From the NCBI GenBank assembly GCA_964412395.1, contig CAYPOY010000057.1, positions 1 through 21,521 of the forward strand: DNA of 21,521 nucleotides. The letters are read 5' to 3'. A program made the translations under genes and the position numbers. Of the stretch, positions 13,005-20,368 are shown one piece after another. A model generated the notes under the pieces. The model searched no databases. It had not been told where the DNA came from and saw only the letters and a list, made by a program, of their open reading frames with translations. This DNA comes from CAYPOY01 sp964412395. GTDB lineage: Bacteria; Chloroflexota; Anaerolineae; B4-G1. Positions within the stretch are counted from its first letter, which is position 1; the number at the start of each line of letters is the position of its first letter.

Positions 13005-13667
13005 CTTCGGCGTCTTCCCCATCTCCACCCGGCCCAGGTAGATGAGAGACCCCAGATCCTCGGCCTCTTCGGGAGCGTAGCGGGCCACGACCGCCCGCAC
13101 CTGATCCAGTGCCTTATCGGAGGCCAGGCCAAGCATACGGGCCAGGTCGGCCATATCCTGGGCACGGGAGGAGGCCATCTTCACCAGCACCAGATAAGGG
13201 AGAGCCAAAACAGGATAGCCCGCCGGGTCCTGCCGGGGGTGGGCCAGGGCCTCATCCAGCCAGGGGTGGTCGCCTAAGAGCACATCCAGGTCCACACCCT
13301 CCGGTGATTGGGTCAAAAAACCAGGCATGGCCAGGGAAGAGACGTAGCGGTACCCCGCCGCCTCCAGCCGCTCCCAAACCTCGTCGCCGTCCTGATGGCG
13401 CACCAGGATGTCCAGGTCTTTTGTGGCCCGCTCCGGCATGTAGGCCCGGGTGGCGACGCCGCCAATGATGACCCAAGGGATGCCTTGCAGGATAGGCCGC
13501 AGGTCAGGCCAGGGGTTCATAGCTGTCCTCCTTTGCAGGAATTCGGGGCCGCTTCCGGTACCCGGCCGGATGCGCCTACGGCAGAGATCTATCATAAAGC
13601 GCCGCCGCTGGGCAGGGGTGAGCCGCCCATCCGGGGCGATAGCGGCAATCGCGGGTGGAACGTCCAT
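12990..13667 (-). CDS. Nucleotidyltransferase-fold protein with two likely starts
   Basis: A 225-codon frame. From residue 50 on it is a nucleotidyltransferase-fold protein: WVIIGGVATRAYM, then TKDLDILV with the Asp pair and VDLDVLLG with the further acidic residue, then LALPYLVLVKMASSRAQDMADLARML, as in AbiEii/MNT-type toxins and related proteins. Two starts have strong ribosome sites: ATG 13667 (GGAGGAG, 6-7 bases) and ATG 13520 (AAAGGAGG, 7 bases). The promoter fits the first. The first 49 residues match nothing I know and may be an independent small protein that is fused in frame. No separate toxin partner (HEPN or similar) is adjacent. Activity as a toxin or antitoxin is an inference. 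Confidence 0.8.
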   Translation of the reverse strand: MDVPPAIAAIAPDGRLTPAQRRRFMIDLCRRRIRPGTGSGPEFLQRRTAMNPWPDLRPILQGIPWVIIGGVATRAYMPERATKDLDILVRHQDGDEVWERLEAAGYRYVSSLAMPGFLTQSPEGVDLDVLLGDHPWLDEALAHPRQDPAGYPVLALPYLVLVKMASSRAQDMADLARMLGLASDKALDQVRAVVARYAPEEAEDLGSLIYLGRVEMGKTPKNDKG

Positions 13668-13686
13668 TTGTGCTCCTCCACGTCTG

Positions 13687-13714
13687 ATTGTATTATATAG
13701 TGGGGAGATGTCAA
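13687..13714 (-). promoter_or_regulatory. Promoter of nucleotidyltransferase gene
   Basis: Minus-strand TTGACA (13714-13709), 16-base spacer, TACAAT (13692-13687). The predicted start near 13680 leaves a leader of about 13 bases ending in GGAGGAG, which supports translation from 13667. A TATAAT also overlaps the spacer at 13697-13692. Confidence 0.7.
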
Positions 13715-13742
13715 ATGGCTGAGATGTGATGCGAGAATTCTA

Positions 13743-13767
13743 TAGGACAAGCTGCCATCTTGTCCTA
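13743..13767. repeat. Palindrome TAGGACAAG / CTTGTCCTA
   Basis: A perfect 9-bp dyad with 7-base loop CTGCCAT lies between the divergent nucleotidyltransferase promoter and the ABC ATPase start. No T-tract follows. It could be an operator for the ABC operon or one more dispersed palindromic repeat; no clear -35/-10 pair for the operon was seen around it. Confidence 0.6.
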
Positions 13768-13815
13768 CATTGGTTGCGGCTTGGCCGCCCTATGTGTCTG
13801 GAGGTGAAATAGAGC

Positions 13816-14706
13816 ATGATCATCCAAGTACAGGACCTGGTGAAACGATACGGGGACGTGGTGGCGGTAGACCATCTTTCCTTCGAGGTGGAACGGGGGG
13901 GAATCTTCGGCCTCCTGGGGCCCAACGGGGCCGGGAAGACCACCATCATCCGCGTCATCATGGACATCCTCAATCCCGACGCCGGGAGCGTGACGGTCCT
14001 GGGCCAGCTCCCAGGCCAGGCAAAGGCACGGGTGGGGTATCTCCCGGAGGAGCGGGGGCTCTACCGCAACCTGAAGGTGCTGAACACCCTGGTCTACCTG
14101 GCCGAACTGAAGGGGATCTCCCGGTCAGCGGCGCGGGAGCGGGCGATGGGCCTGCTGGAGCGGATACAACTGGAGGAATGGGCCAACCGCAAGGTCCGGG
14201 ACCTGAGCCAGGGTATGCAGCAGCGGCTCCAACTCGTCGCCAGCATGATCCACGACCCGGAGGTGCTCTTCCTGGACGAGCCGTTCCAGGGGTTGGACCC
14301 GGTCAACGTGGAACGCACCAAGTGCATTATCACCGAACAGCACCAGGAGGGAAAAACCATCGTCCTTAGCTCGCATCAGATGAACCTGGTAGAAGCGCTG
14401 TGCGATCGGATTCTCCTCATCAACCGGGGGCGGGCGGTGCTCTATGGTTCCCTGGCAGAGATCAAGCGACAGTACGCTCCCAACACTGTCCGGGTCTGCG
14501 CCCCCCACATCCCCGCAGACCTGCCCGGCGTGGTGCAGGTGGAGCCGGACGATGGGGCATTTAACCTGGCCCTGGCGGAAGGGGCCAGGCCCCAGGAGGT
14601 GCTGCGTGCACTCCTGGACCGTGATGTAGAGATCCAGGCGTTCGAGGTGGCACCGGTGCCGTTGGAGGACATCTTCGTGGCCGTGGTGAGCGGCGAGGAG
14701 GGATGA
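13816..14706 (+). CDS. NatA-like ABC transporter ATPase
   Basis: ATPase subunit of an ABC-2 exporter, 296 aa. Walker A GPNGAGKTT at 35-43, signature LSQGMQQR at 130-137, Walker B VLFLDEPFQGLD at 150-161, switch His at 187. The C-terminal part (about 220-296) with ALLDRDVEIQAFEVAPVPLEDIFVAVV matches the DUF4162-type extension of NatA-like proteins. GGAGGTG lies 9 bases before the ATG. Four bases separate it from the permease gene, so they form one operon. NatAB-type systems export Na+ or other substrates; the sequence alone does not settle which. Confidence 0.93.
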   Translation: MIIQVQDLVKRYGDVVAVDHLSFEVERGGIFGLLGPNGAGKTTIIRVIMDILNPDAGSVTVLGQLPGQAKARVGYLPEERGLYRNLKVLNTLVYLAELKGISRSAARERAMGLLERIQLEEWANRKVRDLSQGMQQRLQLVASMIHDPEVLFLDEPFQGLDPVNVERTKCIITEQHQEGKTIVLSSHQMNLVEALCDRILLINRGRAVLYGSLAEIKRQYAPNTVRVCAPHIPADLPGVVQVEPDDGAFNLALAEGARPQEVLRALLDRDVEIQAFEVAPVPLEDIFVAVVSGEEG

Positions 14707-14710
14707 GACG

Positions 14711-15967
14711 ATGGATTGGCACAAGGTCTGGGTAGTCACCCGCCACGAGTACCTGGTCAATGTGCGGCGGGCCGGGTTCATCATCATGACGGCCATCGTG
14801 CCTGCGCTGGGCATTGTCGTCCTGCTGTTCGGCACCTTATTCGCAGGCCAGGCCCGGCAACTCGGCGCTTTCTTCGTAGAGCAGTTCGACGTTGGCAGCA
14901 AACGCACTGGCGTAGTGGACCAGTCGGGCTATTTCTCCCCCATCCTGCCGGAGTATCGAGACAAATTCACCCTCTATGAGAACGAGGCGGATGCGGAGGT
15001 GGCGCTAATGGCCGAGGAGGTCTCGCAGGTACTGGTGATCGGGGAGGATTACCTGGAGACGGGCCGGGTGGTGGTGGTGAGCATGGGGAGTGGGTTCAGC
15101 GCGGCCGCGGTCAGCGACTCGGAGATGGTGCGGGCCTTCTTCGTGGACCATCTGCTGGCCAACCGGGTGGACCCGGCGTTGCGGGAGCGAGCAGCCGACC
15201 CGATGGACGCGGAGCCCCGGGTGATCTCCTCCGGCGGGGAGACACAGGGGGAGGGGCCCTGGGGATTTGCCTTCACCTTCGTCGTTCCCTACTTCCTGGC
15301 CATCTTCCTGGTGACGACCATCTTCACCTCGTCGGGCTACCTGTTGCAGAGCGTGGCTGAGGAGAAGGAGAGCCGGGTGATTGAGATCGTCGTCTCCTCG
15401 GTTCGACCAGTGGAGTTGATGGCGGGAAAGGTTGTCGGTCTAGGCGCGCTGGGGTTAACCCAATTGCTGGTCTGGGTGGCCAGCGCGGCGGGGTTCAGCG
15501 GTGGGGCGGTGGCCCTCCTGGCCGTCGCTGGGGCGGCCTTTATCCCGACGCGCGTCCTGGCTCTGGGGGTGGTCTACTACCTGCTCGGCTACGTCCTGTA
15601 CGCCATTCTGATGGCCGGGGTGGGCGCGTTGGGCACGACGATGCGGGAGAGCCAGCAATTAGCGGGCATCTTCTCCTTCTGTGCCGCCGTGCCATACATG
15701 CTCAGCGGCTTCCTCTTCGCCAACCCGAACATGCTCATAGCGCGGGTGTTGAGTTTCTTCCCCCTCACCGCCCCCACGATGATGATGTTGCGGCTGCCGC
15801 TGGCGGAGGTGCCCTGGGTAGACGTGGTAGGCAGCATCGTCGTTCTGCTACTCTCCATCCCGGCGGCGCTGTGGGTGGGGACGAAGTTATTCCGGGTGGG
15901 ACTGCTCGTCTACGGCAAACGGCCCACAATGAAGGAAATCTGGATAATCCTACGGGGCGAGGGGTAG
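14711..15967 (+). CDS. NatB-like ABC-2 transporter permease
   Basis: A 418-aa permease of the ABC2_membrane_3 type. One N-terminal membrane segment (about 22-45) precedes a large extracytoplasmic domain (45-180) that contains GVVDQSGYF, and then five or six more segments follow. The cytoplasmic coupling motif AEEKESRVIEIVVSSVRPVELMAGK is conserved. The frame ends with a short basic tail. GAGGG about 9 bases upstream supports the ATG. It pairs with the ATPase at 13816-14706. The following 389 bases have no gene, so the operon probably ends here. Confidence 0.93.
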   Translation: MDWHKVWVVTRHEYLVNVRRAGFIIMTAIVPALGIVVLLFGTLFAGQARQLGAFFVEQFDVGSKRTGVVDQSGYFSPILPEYRDKFTLYENEADAEVALMAEEVSQVLVIGEDYLETGRVVVVSMGSGFSAAAVSDSEMVRAFFVDHLLANRVDPALRERAADPMDAEPRVISSGGETQGEGPWGFAFTFVVPYFLAIFLVTTIFTSSGYLLQSVAEEKESRVIEIVVSSVRPVELMAGKVVGLGALGLTQLLVWVASAAGFSGGAVALLAVAGAAFIPTRVLALGVVYYLLGYVLYAILMAGVGALGTTMRESQQLAGIFSFCAAVPYMLSGFLFANPNMLIARVLSFFPLTAPTMMMLRLPLAEVPWVDVVGSIVVLLLSIPAALWVGTKLFRVGLLVYGKRPTMKEIWIILRGEG

Positions 15968-16356
15968 AAGTCTATTGATGTGGACTTGCATACTTGACTT
16001 TTACGGAAAATGGGTGTAGCATAGTAATCACTCAACCCCACCTTCCCGGAAGTTCAGAATTAGCTCGCTCTGATCGGAACTTGCCCAATTGACTCACTTT
16101 TTGCCAATTGTTGGTGGCCTTGGAGCCTCCAGGAAGGTAACTACTCGCAGGCTGATGGGCGAAGGTCTCCCGACCAAGCCCTTTACGCCTCGGTCAGAGA
16201 CCTTCGGCGAATGAGGACGAGGACAAGGCCATTCTCAGCAAACTCTGTAAAGATTGAAGGTCGCAGACCCTCACAAGGCGCAATCTGAGTAGCCACCCAG
16301 GAAGGTTGATTAGGGACACCCTGAGCAGTTACGTAACATGAATATCACTCATCTAA
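15968..16356 (+). other. 389-bp non-coding stretch with stem-loops
   Basis: No frame with a ribosome site was found. A possible promoter TTGACT, 17 bases, TAGCAT lies at 15994-16022. A long stem is formed by 16160-16175 and 16192-16206 (CGAAGGTCTC and GAGACCTTCG with GACC/GGTC, one bulge). A second structure has AGATTG / CAATCT (16251-16256, 16281-16286) enclosing GGTC / GACC. It could be a long structured leader of the Lin0512-family gene, which lacks a ribosome site, or dispersed repeats. No known riboswitch or RNA family was recognised. Confidence 0.45.
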
Positions 16357-16749
16357 ATGGAGAAGTCTGCGGCTGAGAAACGATTCATCGTCGAATTGGG
16401 CACAGGTGCCGATTTGCACGGGCAGGATGCCACCAAGGCCGCCCGCCGGGCGGTGAAGGATGCTATCTCTCGCAGTTGTCTCTGCGGGTTGGTGGAGATC
16501 GTGGAGTTGCGCGACCTCGACGACATGCGAGTTGATGTCCTGGTGGCCGTGCCTATGCCGGAGCAGGTGCAAGCGGATGCGGTGCTATCGGTGATCCCGT
16601 TCGGACGGAAAGAGTTGCGCGTGGTGCAGGGTGGCCTGCGGGCACCTGGATTGTACCAGCCAGAGCTGGGGGACGAATCCCCGGACGCCATCGTGGCCAA
16701 CGCCGCTGTGACGGTGTGGGTTAACCGAGAGGAACCGTGCGGTTGCTGA
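16357..16749 (+). CDS. Lin0512-family protein
   Basis: A 130-aa conserved protein of unknown function. The pattern FIVELGTGADLHGQDATKAARRAV near the N-terminus, a Cys pair region (SRSCLCGL) and IPFGRKELRVVQGGLRAPG are what I know of the Lin0512 family. Usual length is about 115-130 aa. No membrane segment. The codon before the ATG is a stop, so the start cannot be further upstream, yet there is no ribosome site; translation may rely on a leaderless transcript or a structured leader. The C-terminus (PCGC) overlaps the start of a possible small membrane protein. Confidence 0.8.
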   Translation: MEKSAAEKRFIVELGTGADLHGQDATKAARRAVKDAISRSCLCGLVEIVELRDLDDMRVDVLVAVPMPEQVQADAVLSVIPFGRKELRVVQGGLRAPGLYQPELGDESPDAIVANAAVTVWVNREEPCGC

Positions 16750-16844
16750 GCGCCGCGCTATTGGCTTGTGCGGCAGGGTGGCTGCTCCTGTGGGTGCGGC
16801 GCACTGAGCGAAAGGAGGTGAGAATCGGGTATCAATGGAATTGA
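16737..16844 (+). CDS. Possible 35-aa single-pass membrane protein
   Basis: A GTG with GAGAGG 4 bases upstream, overlapping the Lin0512-family gene end by 13 bases, opens a frame for 35 residues. MRLLSAALLACAAGWLLLWV is one hydrophobic segment and is followed by a basic tail (RRTERKEVR), the pattern of a small membrane protein. No homologue is known to me and the short length allows chance. Confidence 0.35.
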   Translation: MRLLSAALLACAAGWLLLWVRRTERKEVRIGYQWN

Positions 16845-16851
16845 TAGAGGT

Positions 16852-16894
16852 GACACAGACGTTGCACAGTTGGTGTAAGCAAGGACACAGACGT
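16852..16894. repeat. Direct repeat GACACAGACGT, 32 bp apart
   Basis: Copies at 16852-16862 and 16884-16894, about three helical turns apart, upstream of the VOC gene. A short dyad AGCAGG / CCTGC follows at about 16900. It may be an operator for the catabolic cluster; no clear promoter boxes were seen. Confidence 0.4.
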
Positions 16895-16955
16895 CAGGCA
16901 GCAGGCACCTGCCCATTGCCTCTAGTCTCAACCGATTACTCAAAGGAGCACTGCA

Positions 16956-17441
16956 ATGGCTAAGAAGCCGATCTTTAATGGGGTTTTGCAGGTATCCGTG
17001 GTGGTCAAGGACCTGGATGAATCCATGAAGAAGTATTGGGATGAGTATGGCATCGGGCCATGGACCATCTACGCCTTTAACCCGTCCACCGTCAGCGATA
17101 TGACCATCCGCGGCAAGCGGGAGGATCACGCCATGCGGGTGGCCTTGACCGACATCGGTGGCTTCCAATGGGAACTGATCGAGCCGCTGGACGACAAGAG
17201 CGTCTACGCCGAGTTCCTGAAGGAACACGGTGAAGGGTTGCACCACGTGGCCTTCGGTGTAGATTACGATGAGGCGATGGCCTTCTTCAAGGGCAAGGGG
17301 GTCGGGGTGCTCCAGGGTGGCATGTGGCATGGCCTCGAGTACGCCTATCTCGAGACCGAGGACACCCTGTCTGTGATTGCCGAAATCTACAAAGCGCCGG
17401 AGGGCTTTGAGTGGCCGGCTCCGGATGCCACCTATCCGTGA
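16956..17441 (+). CDS. VOC-family protein, methylmalonyl-CoA-epimerase-like
   Basis: A 161-aa vicinal oxygen chelate protein with two beta-alpha-beta modules. Likely metal ligands by comparison with methylmalonyl-CoA epimerase: Q12 (LQVSVVVKDLD), Q71 (GGFQWELIEPL), H96/H97 (GLHHVAFGVD) and E143 (VIAEIYK). Such proteins epimerise, isomerise or cleave bound acyl or keto substrates. AAAGGAG lies 7 bases before the ATG. It is first in a cluster with SDR and alcohol dehydrogenases, which suggests a step in a catabolic path rather than propionate metabolism. The reaction is not known. Confidence 0.88.
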   Translation: MAKKPIFNGVLQVSVVVKDLDESMKKYWDEYGIGPWTIYAFNPSTVSDMTIRGKREDHAMRVALTDIGGFQWELIEPLDDKSVYAEFLKEHGEGLHHVAFGVDYDEAMAFFKGKGVGVLQGGMWHGLEYAYLETEDTLSVIAEIYKAPEGFEWPAPDATYP

Positions 17442-17487
17442 GATGGCCCAACTGTGTGGCTTTGAAAGGATAAAGGAGGAAAACAGA

Positions 17488-18267
17488 ATGAAACTGGAAG
17501 GCAAAGTCGCGATTGTGACAGGTGGCGGGCGGGGGATCGGACGCGGTATCGCCCTGGCCCTGGCTGAGGAAGGGGCGGACGTCGCTGTGGCTGACATAGA
17601 TTACGCCAATGCGCAAAAGGTGGCGGAGGAGGTAAAAGGACTAGGCCGCCGGGCCACCGCCATTAAAGTTGACGTGACTCAGTGGGATCAGGTCCAGGCC
17701 ATGGTTAAACAAACCATAGATGAACTGGGCCAGATCGACATCTCGGTGCACAATGCAGGGGTGATCAGTGTTGTGCCTGTTGAGGAAATGGAGGAAGAGG
17801 CCTGGGACTACATTATGGACGTGAACGCCAAGGGCGTGTTCCTCTGTTGCAAGGCCGTGATTCCCCACATGAAGCAGCGGGGCGGTGGCAAGATCATCAA
17901 CACAGCATCCATCGCCGGGAAGAACGGATATCCTGGCTTGGCTCATTACTGCTCTTCCAAGTTCGCGGTGGTGGGCCTCACCAACGCTTGCGCCAAGGAA
18001 GTAGCGAGAGACAACATCACTGTCAACGCCATTTGTCCAGGGATCATCGCCACTCAGATGTGGATGGGGTCTGGTATGTTGGCTGATGCGTGGAAGCAGC
18101 CTGGCGAGTCCATCGAGGAGTCTTACAAGCGCACCGTAGGGGAAATGATTCCTCAAGGAGTGGATCAGACTCCTGAAGACATGGGGGCTCTGGCTGTCTA
18201 CTTCGCCACCGCCGACCACGTGACCGGTCAGGCCCACAATGTAGACGGCGGCACGGAGCTGCATTAG
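17488..18267 (+). CDS. Short-chain dehydrogenase/reductase
   Basis: A 259-aa classical SDR. Cofactor motif TGGGRGIG at 11-18 and acidic D36 at the end of the second strand favour NAD(H). The NAG motif is at 89-91, with N113, S141, Y154 and K158 forming the catalytic tetrad (YCSSK), and the ending VTGQAHNVDGGTEL is typical. The ATG at 17488 is chosen because AAAGGAGG lies 8 bases upstream; the frame extends upstream into the VOC gene but that part is not conserved. It follows the VOC gene by 46 bases. It may oxidise a secondary alcohol or reduce a ketone such as acetoin or diacetyl; this is inferred. Confidence 0.93.
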   Translation: MKLEGKVAIVTGGGRGIGRGIALALAEEGADVAVADIDYANAQKVAEEVKGLGRRATAIKVDVTQWDQVQAMVKQTIDELGQIDISVHNAGVISVVPVEEMEEEAWDYIMDVNAKGVFLCCKAVIPHMKQRGGGKIINTASIAGKNGYPGLAHYCSSKFAVVGLTNACAKEVARDNITVNAICPGIIATQMWMGSGMLADAWKQPGESIEESYKRTVGEMIPQGVDQTPEDMGALAVYFATADHVTGQAHNVDGGTELH

Positions 18268-18371
18268 GGACAATCGTCGATCCTGCCCGTTCCGCCCACT
18301 GGCAAGCAGACGACGGTCTGGGTAGATCGGCGGGAGCCGGACGCCTGTTAATTACCGAGTGGTAGCTCTTT

Positions 18372-18484
18372 GGGATTTCGCGGGGTAATCACGAGTTTCA
18401 GAAGGTGATACTCCCGCATCTAGGTGTTAGCTCTATGAAATGCCCAGATATGGCATAGAACGGACGTTCGCCCCGCGAAATCCC
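18372..18484. repeat. 14-bp perfect inverted repeat, 85 bases apart
   Basis: GGGATTTCGCGGGG (18372-18385) and its exact complement (18471-18484). They lie in the 271 bases between the SDR and the broken VOC gene, which hold no clear gene. A similar GTAGCTCT/TTAGCTCT occurs next to the left arm and within the loop. It could be the ends of a small mobile element or the base of a structured RNA. Confidence 0.6.
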
Positions 18485-18672
18485 GGAGACCCTGAATGGT
18501 TCAACAACACTCTAGATGAGAGAAAGGAGAAAGAGACTATGGTTAAGGAGAGTCCTGCCAAAATTAAGTGCAAAGGGATCAACCAGATCGCCATTGTGGT
18601 CGAGAACCTGGAGCAGGTGGCCGAGAACTATTGGAACATCTTTGGGATTGGGCCGCTGTGGAAATCCTGACC

Positions 18673-18727
18673 GGGCAAGGGTTCAGTAGCCTTCAAAGTG
18701 GTAGGTTCGGCCCCAGGGAGCAAAAGG
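18673..18727 (+). repeat. 55-base sequence repeated exactly on both sides of the gap
   Basis: 18673-18727 and 18828-18882 are identical over 55 bases and touch the N-run on each side. A 55-base overlap equals a common k-mer size of de Bruijn assemblers, so it is very probably one copy written twice, not a biological repeat. Confidence 0.9.
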
Positions 18728-18827
18728 NNNNNNNNNNNNNNNNNNNNNNNNNNNNNNNNNNNNNNNNNNNNNNNNNNNNNNNNNNNNNNNNNNNNNNNNN
18801 NNNNNNNNNNNNNNNNNNNNNNNNNNN
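18728..18827. other. Scaffold gap of 100 N
   Basis: Exactly 100 unknown bases, the customary length for a gap of unknown size. It lies inside the second VOC gene. Coding frames that cross it are not evidence. Confidence 0.99.
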
Positions 18828-19078
18828 GGGCAAGGGTTCAGTAGCCTTCAAAGTGGTAGGTTCGGCCCCAGGGAGCAAAAGGGTGCCTATAACTATGTTG
18901 ATATCTGGCCCTTGCGCGCGATCTGGGAACCGGTGCACATCGGAGAAGAGATCGGCGCAGAGCCCATTATGTATCCCTAGGCGTAGAAAGGAAGTAGGGA
19001 GTACAGCCCCCAGGATGCCAGACAAGTGGACGGTGGGCTGGCCTCCCCCAGCATTATATTATGTGAGGAGGTAGTACG

Positions 19079-20161
19079 ATGAAAGCGGCTGTTTGGCATG
19101 GTCGGCGAGACGTCAGGATTGAGGACATCCCTGAACCGCCGTCGCCGGGACCGGGGGAGATCAAGATCAAGGTGGCTTGGTGCGGGATATGTGGCACCGA
19201 TCTCCACGAGTACGCCGCAGGCCCGATTTTCACCCAGGTAAACGAGCCTCATCCCGTCAGCGGGAAAATGGCCCCGTTGGTGCCTGGGCACGAGTTCGCG
19301 GGCACGGTGGCGGAAGTGGGGCCTGGCGTGACCAGTGTGAAAGTTGGTGATCCGGTGACTCCCAATCCCCTAATAGCCGACTGGGAGTGCTACTACTGCA
19401 AACACGCGCTGCCACAACTGTGCGAGAAGATCGGTTTCCTGGGTTGCCACGACGACGGAGGCTTCGCAGAGTACGTCAACGTGAAGGTAGAGACGGGCAA
19501 GGAGACCATCCCGATCATCTACAAGCTCCCGGATGGTGTCTCCCTGGAGGCGGGCGCGCTGGTAGAGCCCCTGTCAGTAGGCGTGCAGGCCGTACAGGCC
19601 GGCCATCTCTTGGAAGGGGAAACTGTCGCGATCATTGGTGCCGGCCCCATCGGCCTGTGCACCATCCAGGCGGCCCGAACGGCCGGAGCCAGGCTGATCA
19701 TCGCGGTGGAGCCTACCGCGGGCAGGCGGAAGTTCGCCGAAGATATGGGCGCGACGGTGGTGGTGGACCCCAACAGCGAGGATGTGGTGCAGGTGGCTCA
19801 AGATCTGACTGGCGGCCTGGGTGTCGACTGCTCCTTCGAGTGCGTGGGGGCTGAAGCGCCGATGAAGTCGGCTCTGGCCGTGATTCGGAAGGCGGGCCGG
19901 GCCGTGGTGGTCGGGATCTTTGAGAAGCCGGCCCTCACTGACTACTTCAACTTAGTTTTCTTCGACAAGACGATCACCGGCACCTTCGGCTACAGCGACC
20001 ACTTCAAGATCACGCTCCCGCTGCTGGCCGATGGACGCCTGCAGGCGGAGCCGCTGATCACTGGCAGGATCGGGCTGGACGACCTGGTGGAAAAGGGCTT
20101 CGAGGAGCTGCTCACCAATAAGGAGAACAACGTAAAGATCATCGTGTCTCCTACTTTGTAG
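19079..20161 (+). CDS. Zinc-dependent alcohol dehydrogenase, butanediol-dehydrogenase-like
   Basis: A 360-aa medium-chain dehydrogenase. The N-terminal catalytic domain has the zinc ligand C35 (CGICGTDLHEY), H71-E72 (GHEFAG) and E163 (LVEPLSV). The structural zinc loop (C104, C107, C115) is shorter in Cys than the usual four. The coenzyme domain has IGAGPIGL at 186-193, and the acidic residue in AVEP favours NAD(H). Blocks such as KAAVWHG, HEYAAGPIF and the length are those of 2,3-butanediol dehydrogenases, which oxidise 2,3-butanediol to acetoin. GGAGG lies 9 bases before the ATG. The TPP-dependent E1 gene downstream fits use of acetoin or a related ketone, but other diols are possible. Confidence 0.9.
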   Translation: MKAAVWHGRRDVRIEDIPEPPSPGPGEIKIKVAWCGICGTDLHEYAAGPIFTQVNEPHPVSGKMAPLVPGHEFAGTVAEVGPGVTSVKVGDPVTPNPLIADWECYYCKHALPQLCEKIGFLGCHDDGGFAEYVNVKVETGKETIPIIYKLPDGVSLEAGALVEPLSVGVQAVQAGHLLEGETVAIIGAGPIGLCTIQAARTAGARLIIAVEPTAGRRKFAEDMGATVVVDPNSEDVVQVAQDLTGGLGVDCSFECVGAEAPMKSALAVIRKAGRAVVVGIFEKPALTDYFNLVFFDKTITGTFGYSDHFKITLPLLADGRLQAEPLITGRIGLDDLVEKGFEELLTNKENNVKIIVSPTL

Positions 20162-20222
20162 GACCCATCCCCTTAGTTGGAAGACCGTAAGCTATACGTT
20201 CACGATTAAGGAGGTAGTTCAA

Positions 20223-20315
20223 GTGAAAGCGGCAGTTTGGCACGGCAAGAAAGACATACGCGTTGAGGACATCCCTGAGCCCCCCGCCATCAAGATCCTG
20301 GTATCACCAGATTGA
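20223..20315 (+). pseudogene. Remnant of a second alcohol dehydrogenase gene
   Basis: AAGGAGG and a GTG start a 30-codon frame. Its first 21 residues (KAAVWHGKKDIRVEDIPEP) match the start of the dehydrogenase at 19079, and its last nine (AIKILVSPD) match that protein's end (VKIIVSPTL). All the catalytic core, about 330 residues, is missing, and the join keeps the frame. It is a deleted paralogue or an assembly collapse; a 30-aa functional peptide is unlikely. Confidence 0.75.
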
Positions 20316-20368
20316 AAGGAAAGCAGTAGAGCGGGTTTCCATGCCTGCCGCTTAAAAGGAGAGATCAG

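Larger units (their letters stand above)
18539..18980 (+). pseudogene. Second VOC-family gene, internal part missing and gap inside
   Basis: AAAGGAG precedes an ATG at 18539 by 9 bases. The first 41 codons align with the intact VOC protein (INQIAIVVENLEQVAENYW, then FGIGPLW). The frame then stops at 18670. DNA from about 18661 reads in another frame as EILTGQGFSSLQSGRFG, and after the gap as GAYNYVDIWPLRAIW, ending at TAG 18980; both fit the C-terminal third of a VOC protein. About 75-80 central residues are missing compared with the gene at 16956. Either it is a real pseudogene with an internal deletion, or the assembly around the gap is wrong. The second explanation is as likely. Confidence 0.7.

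Noticed and set aside
18568..19074. 168-codon plus-strand frame crossing the N-run
   Set aside because: It exists only because N codons are not stops. Its two ends fit different frames of a VOC gene.
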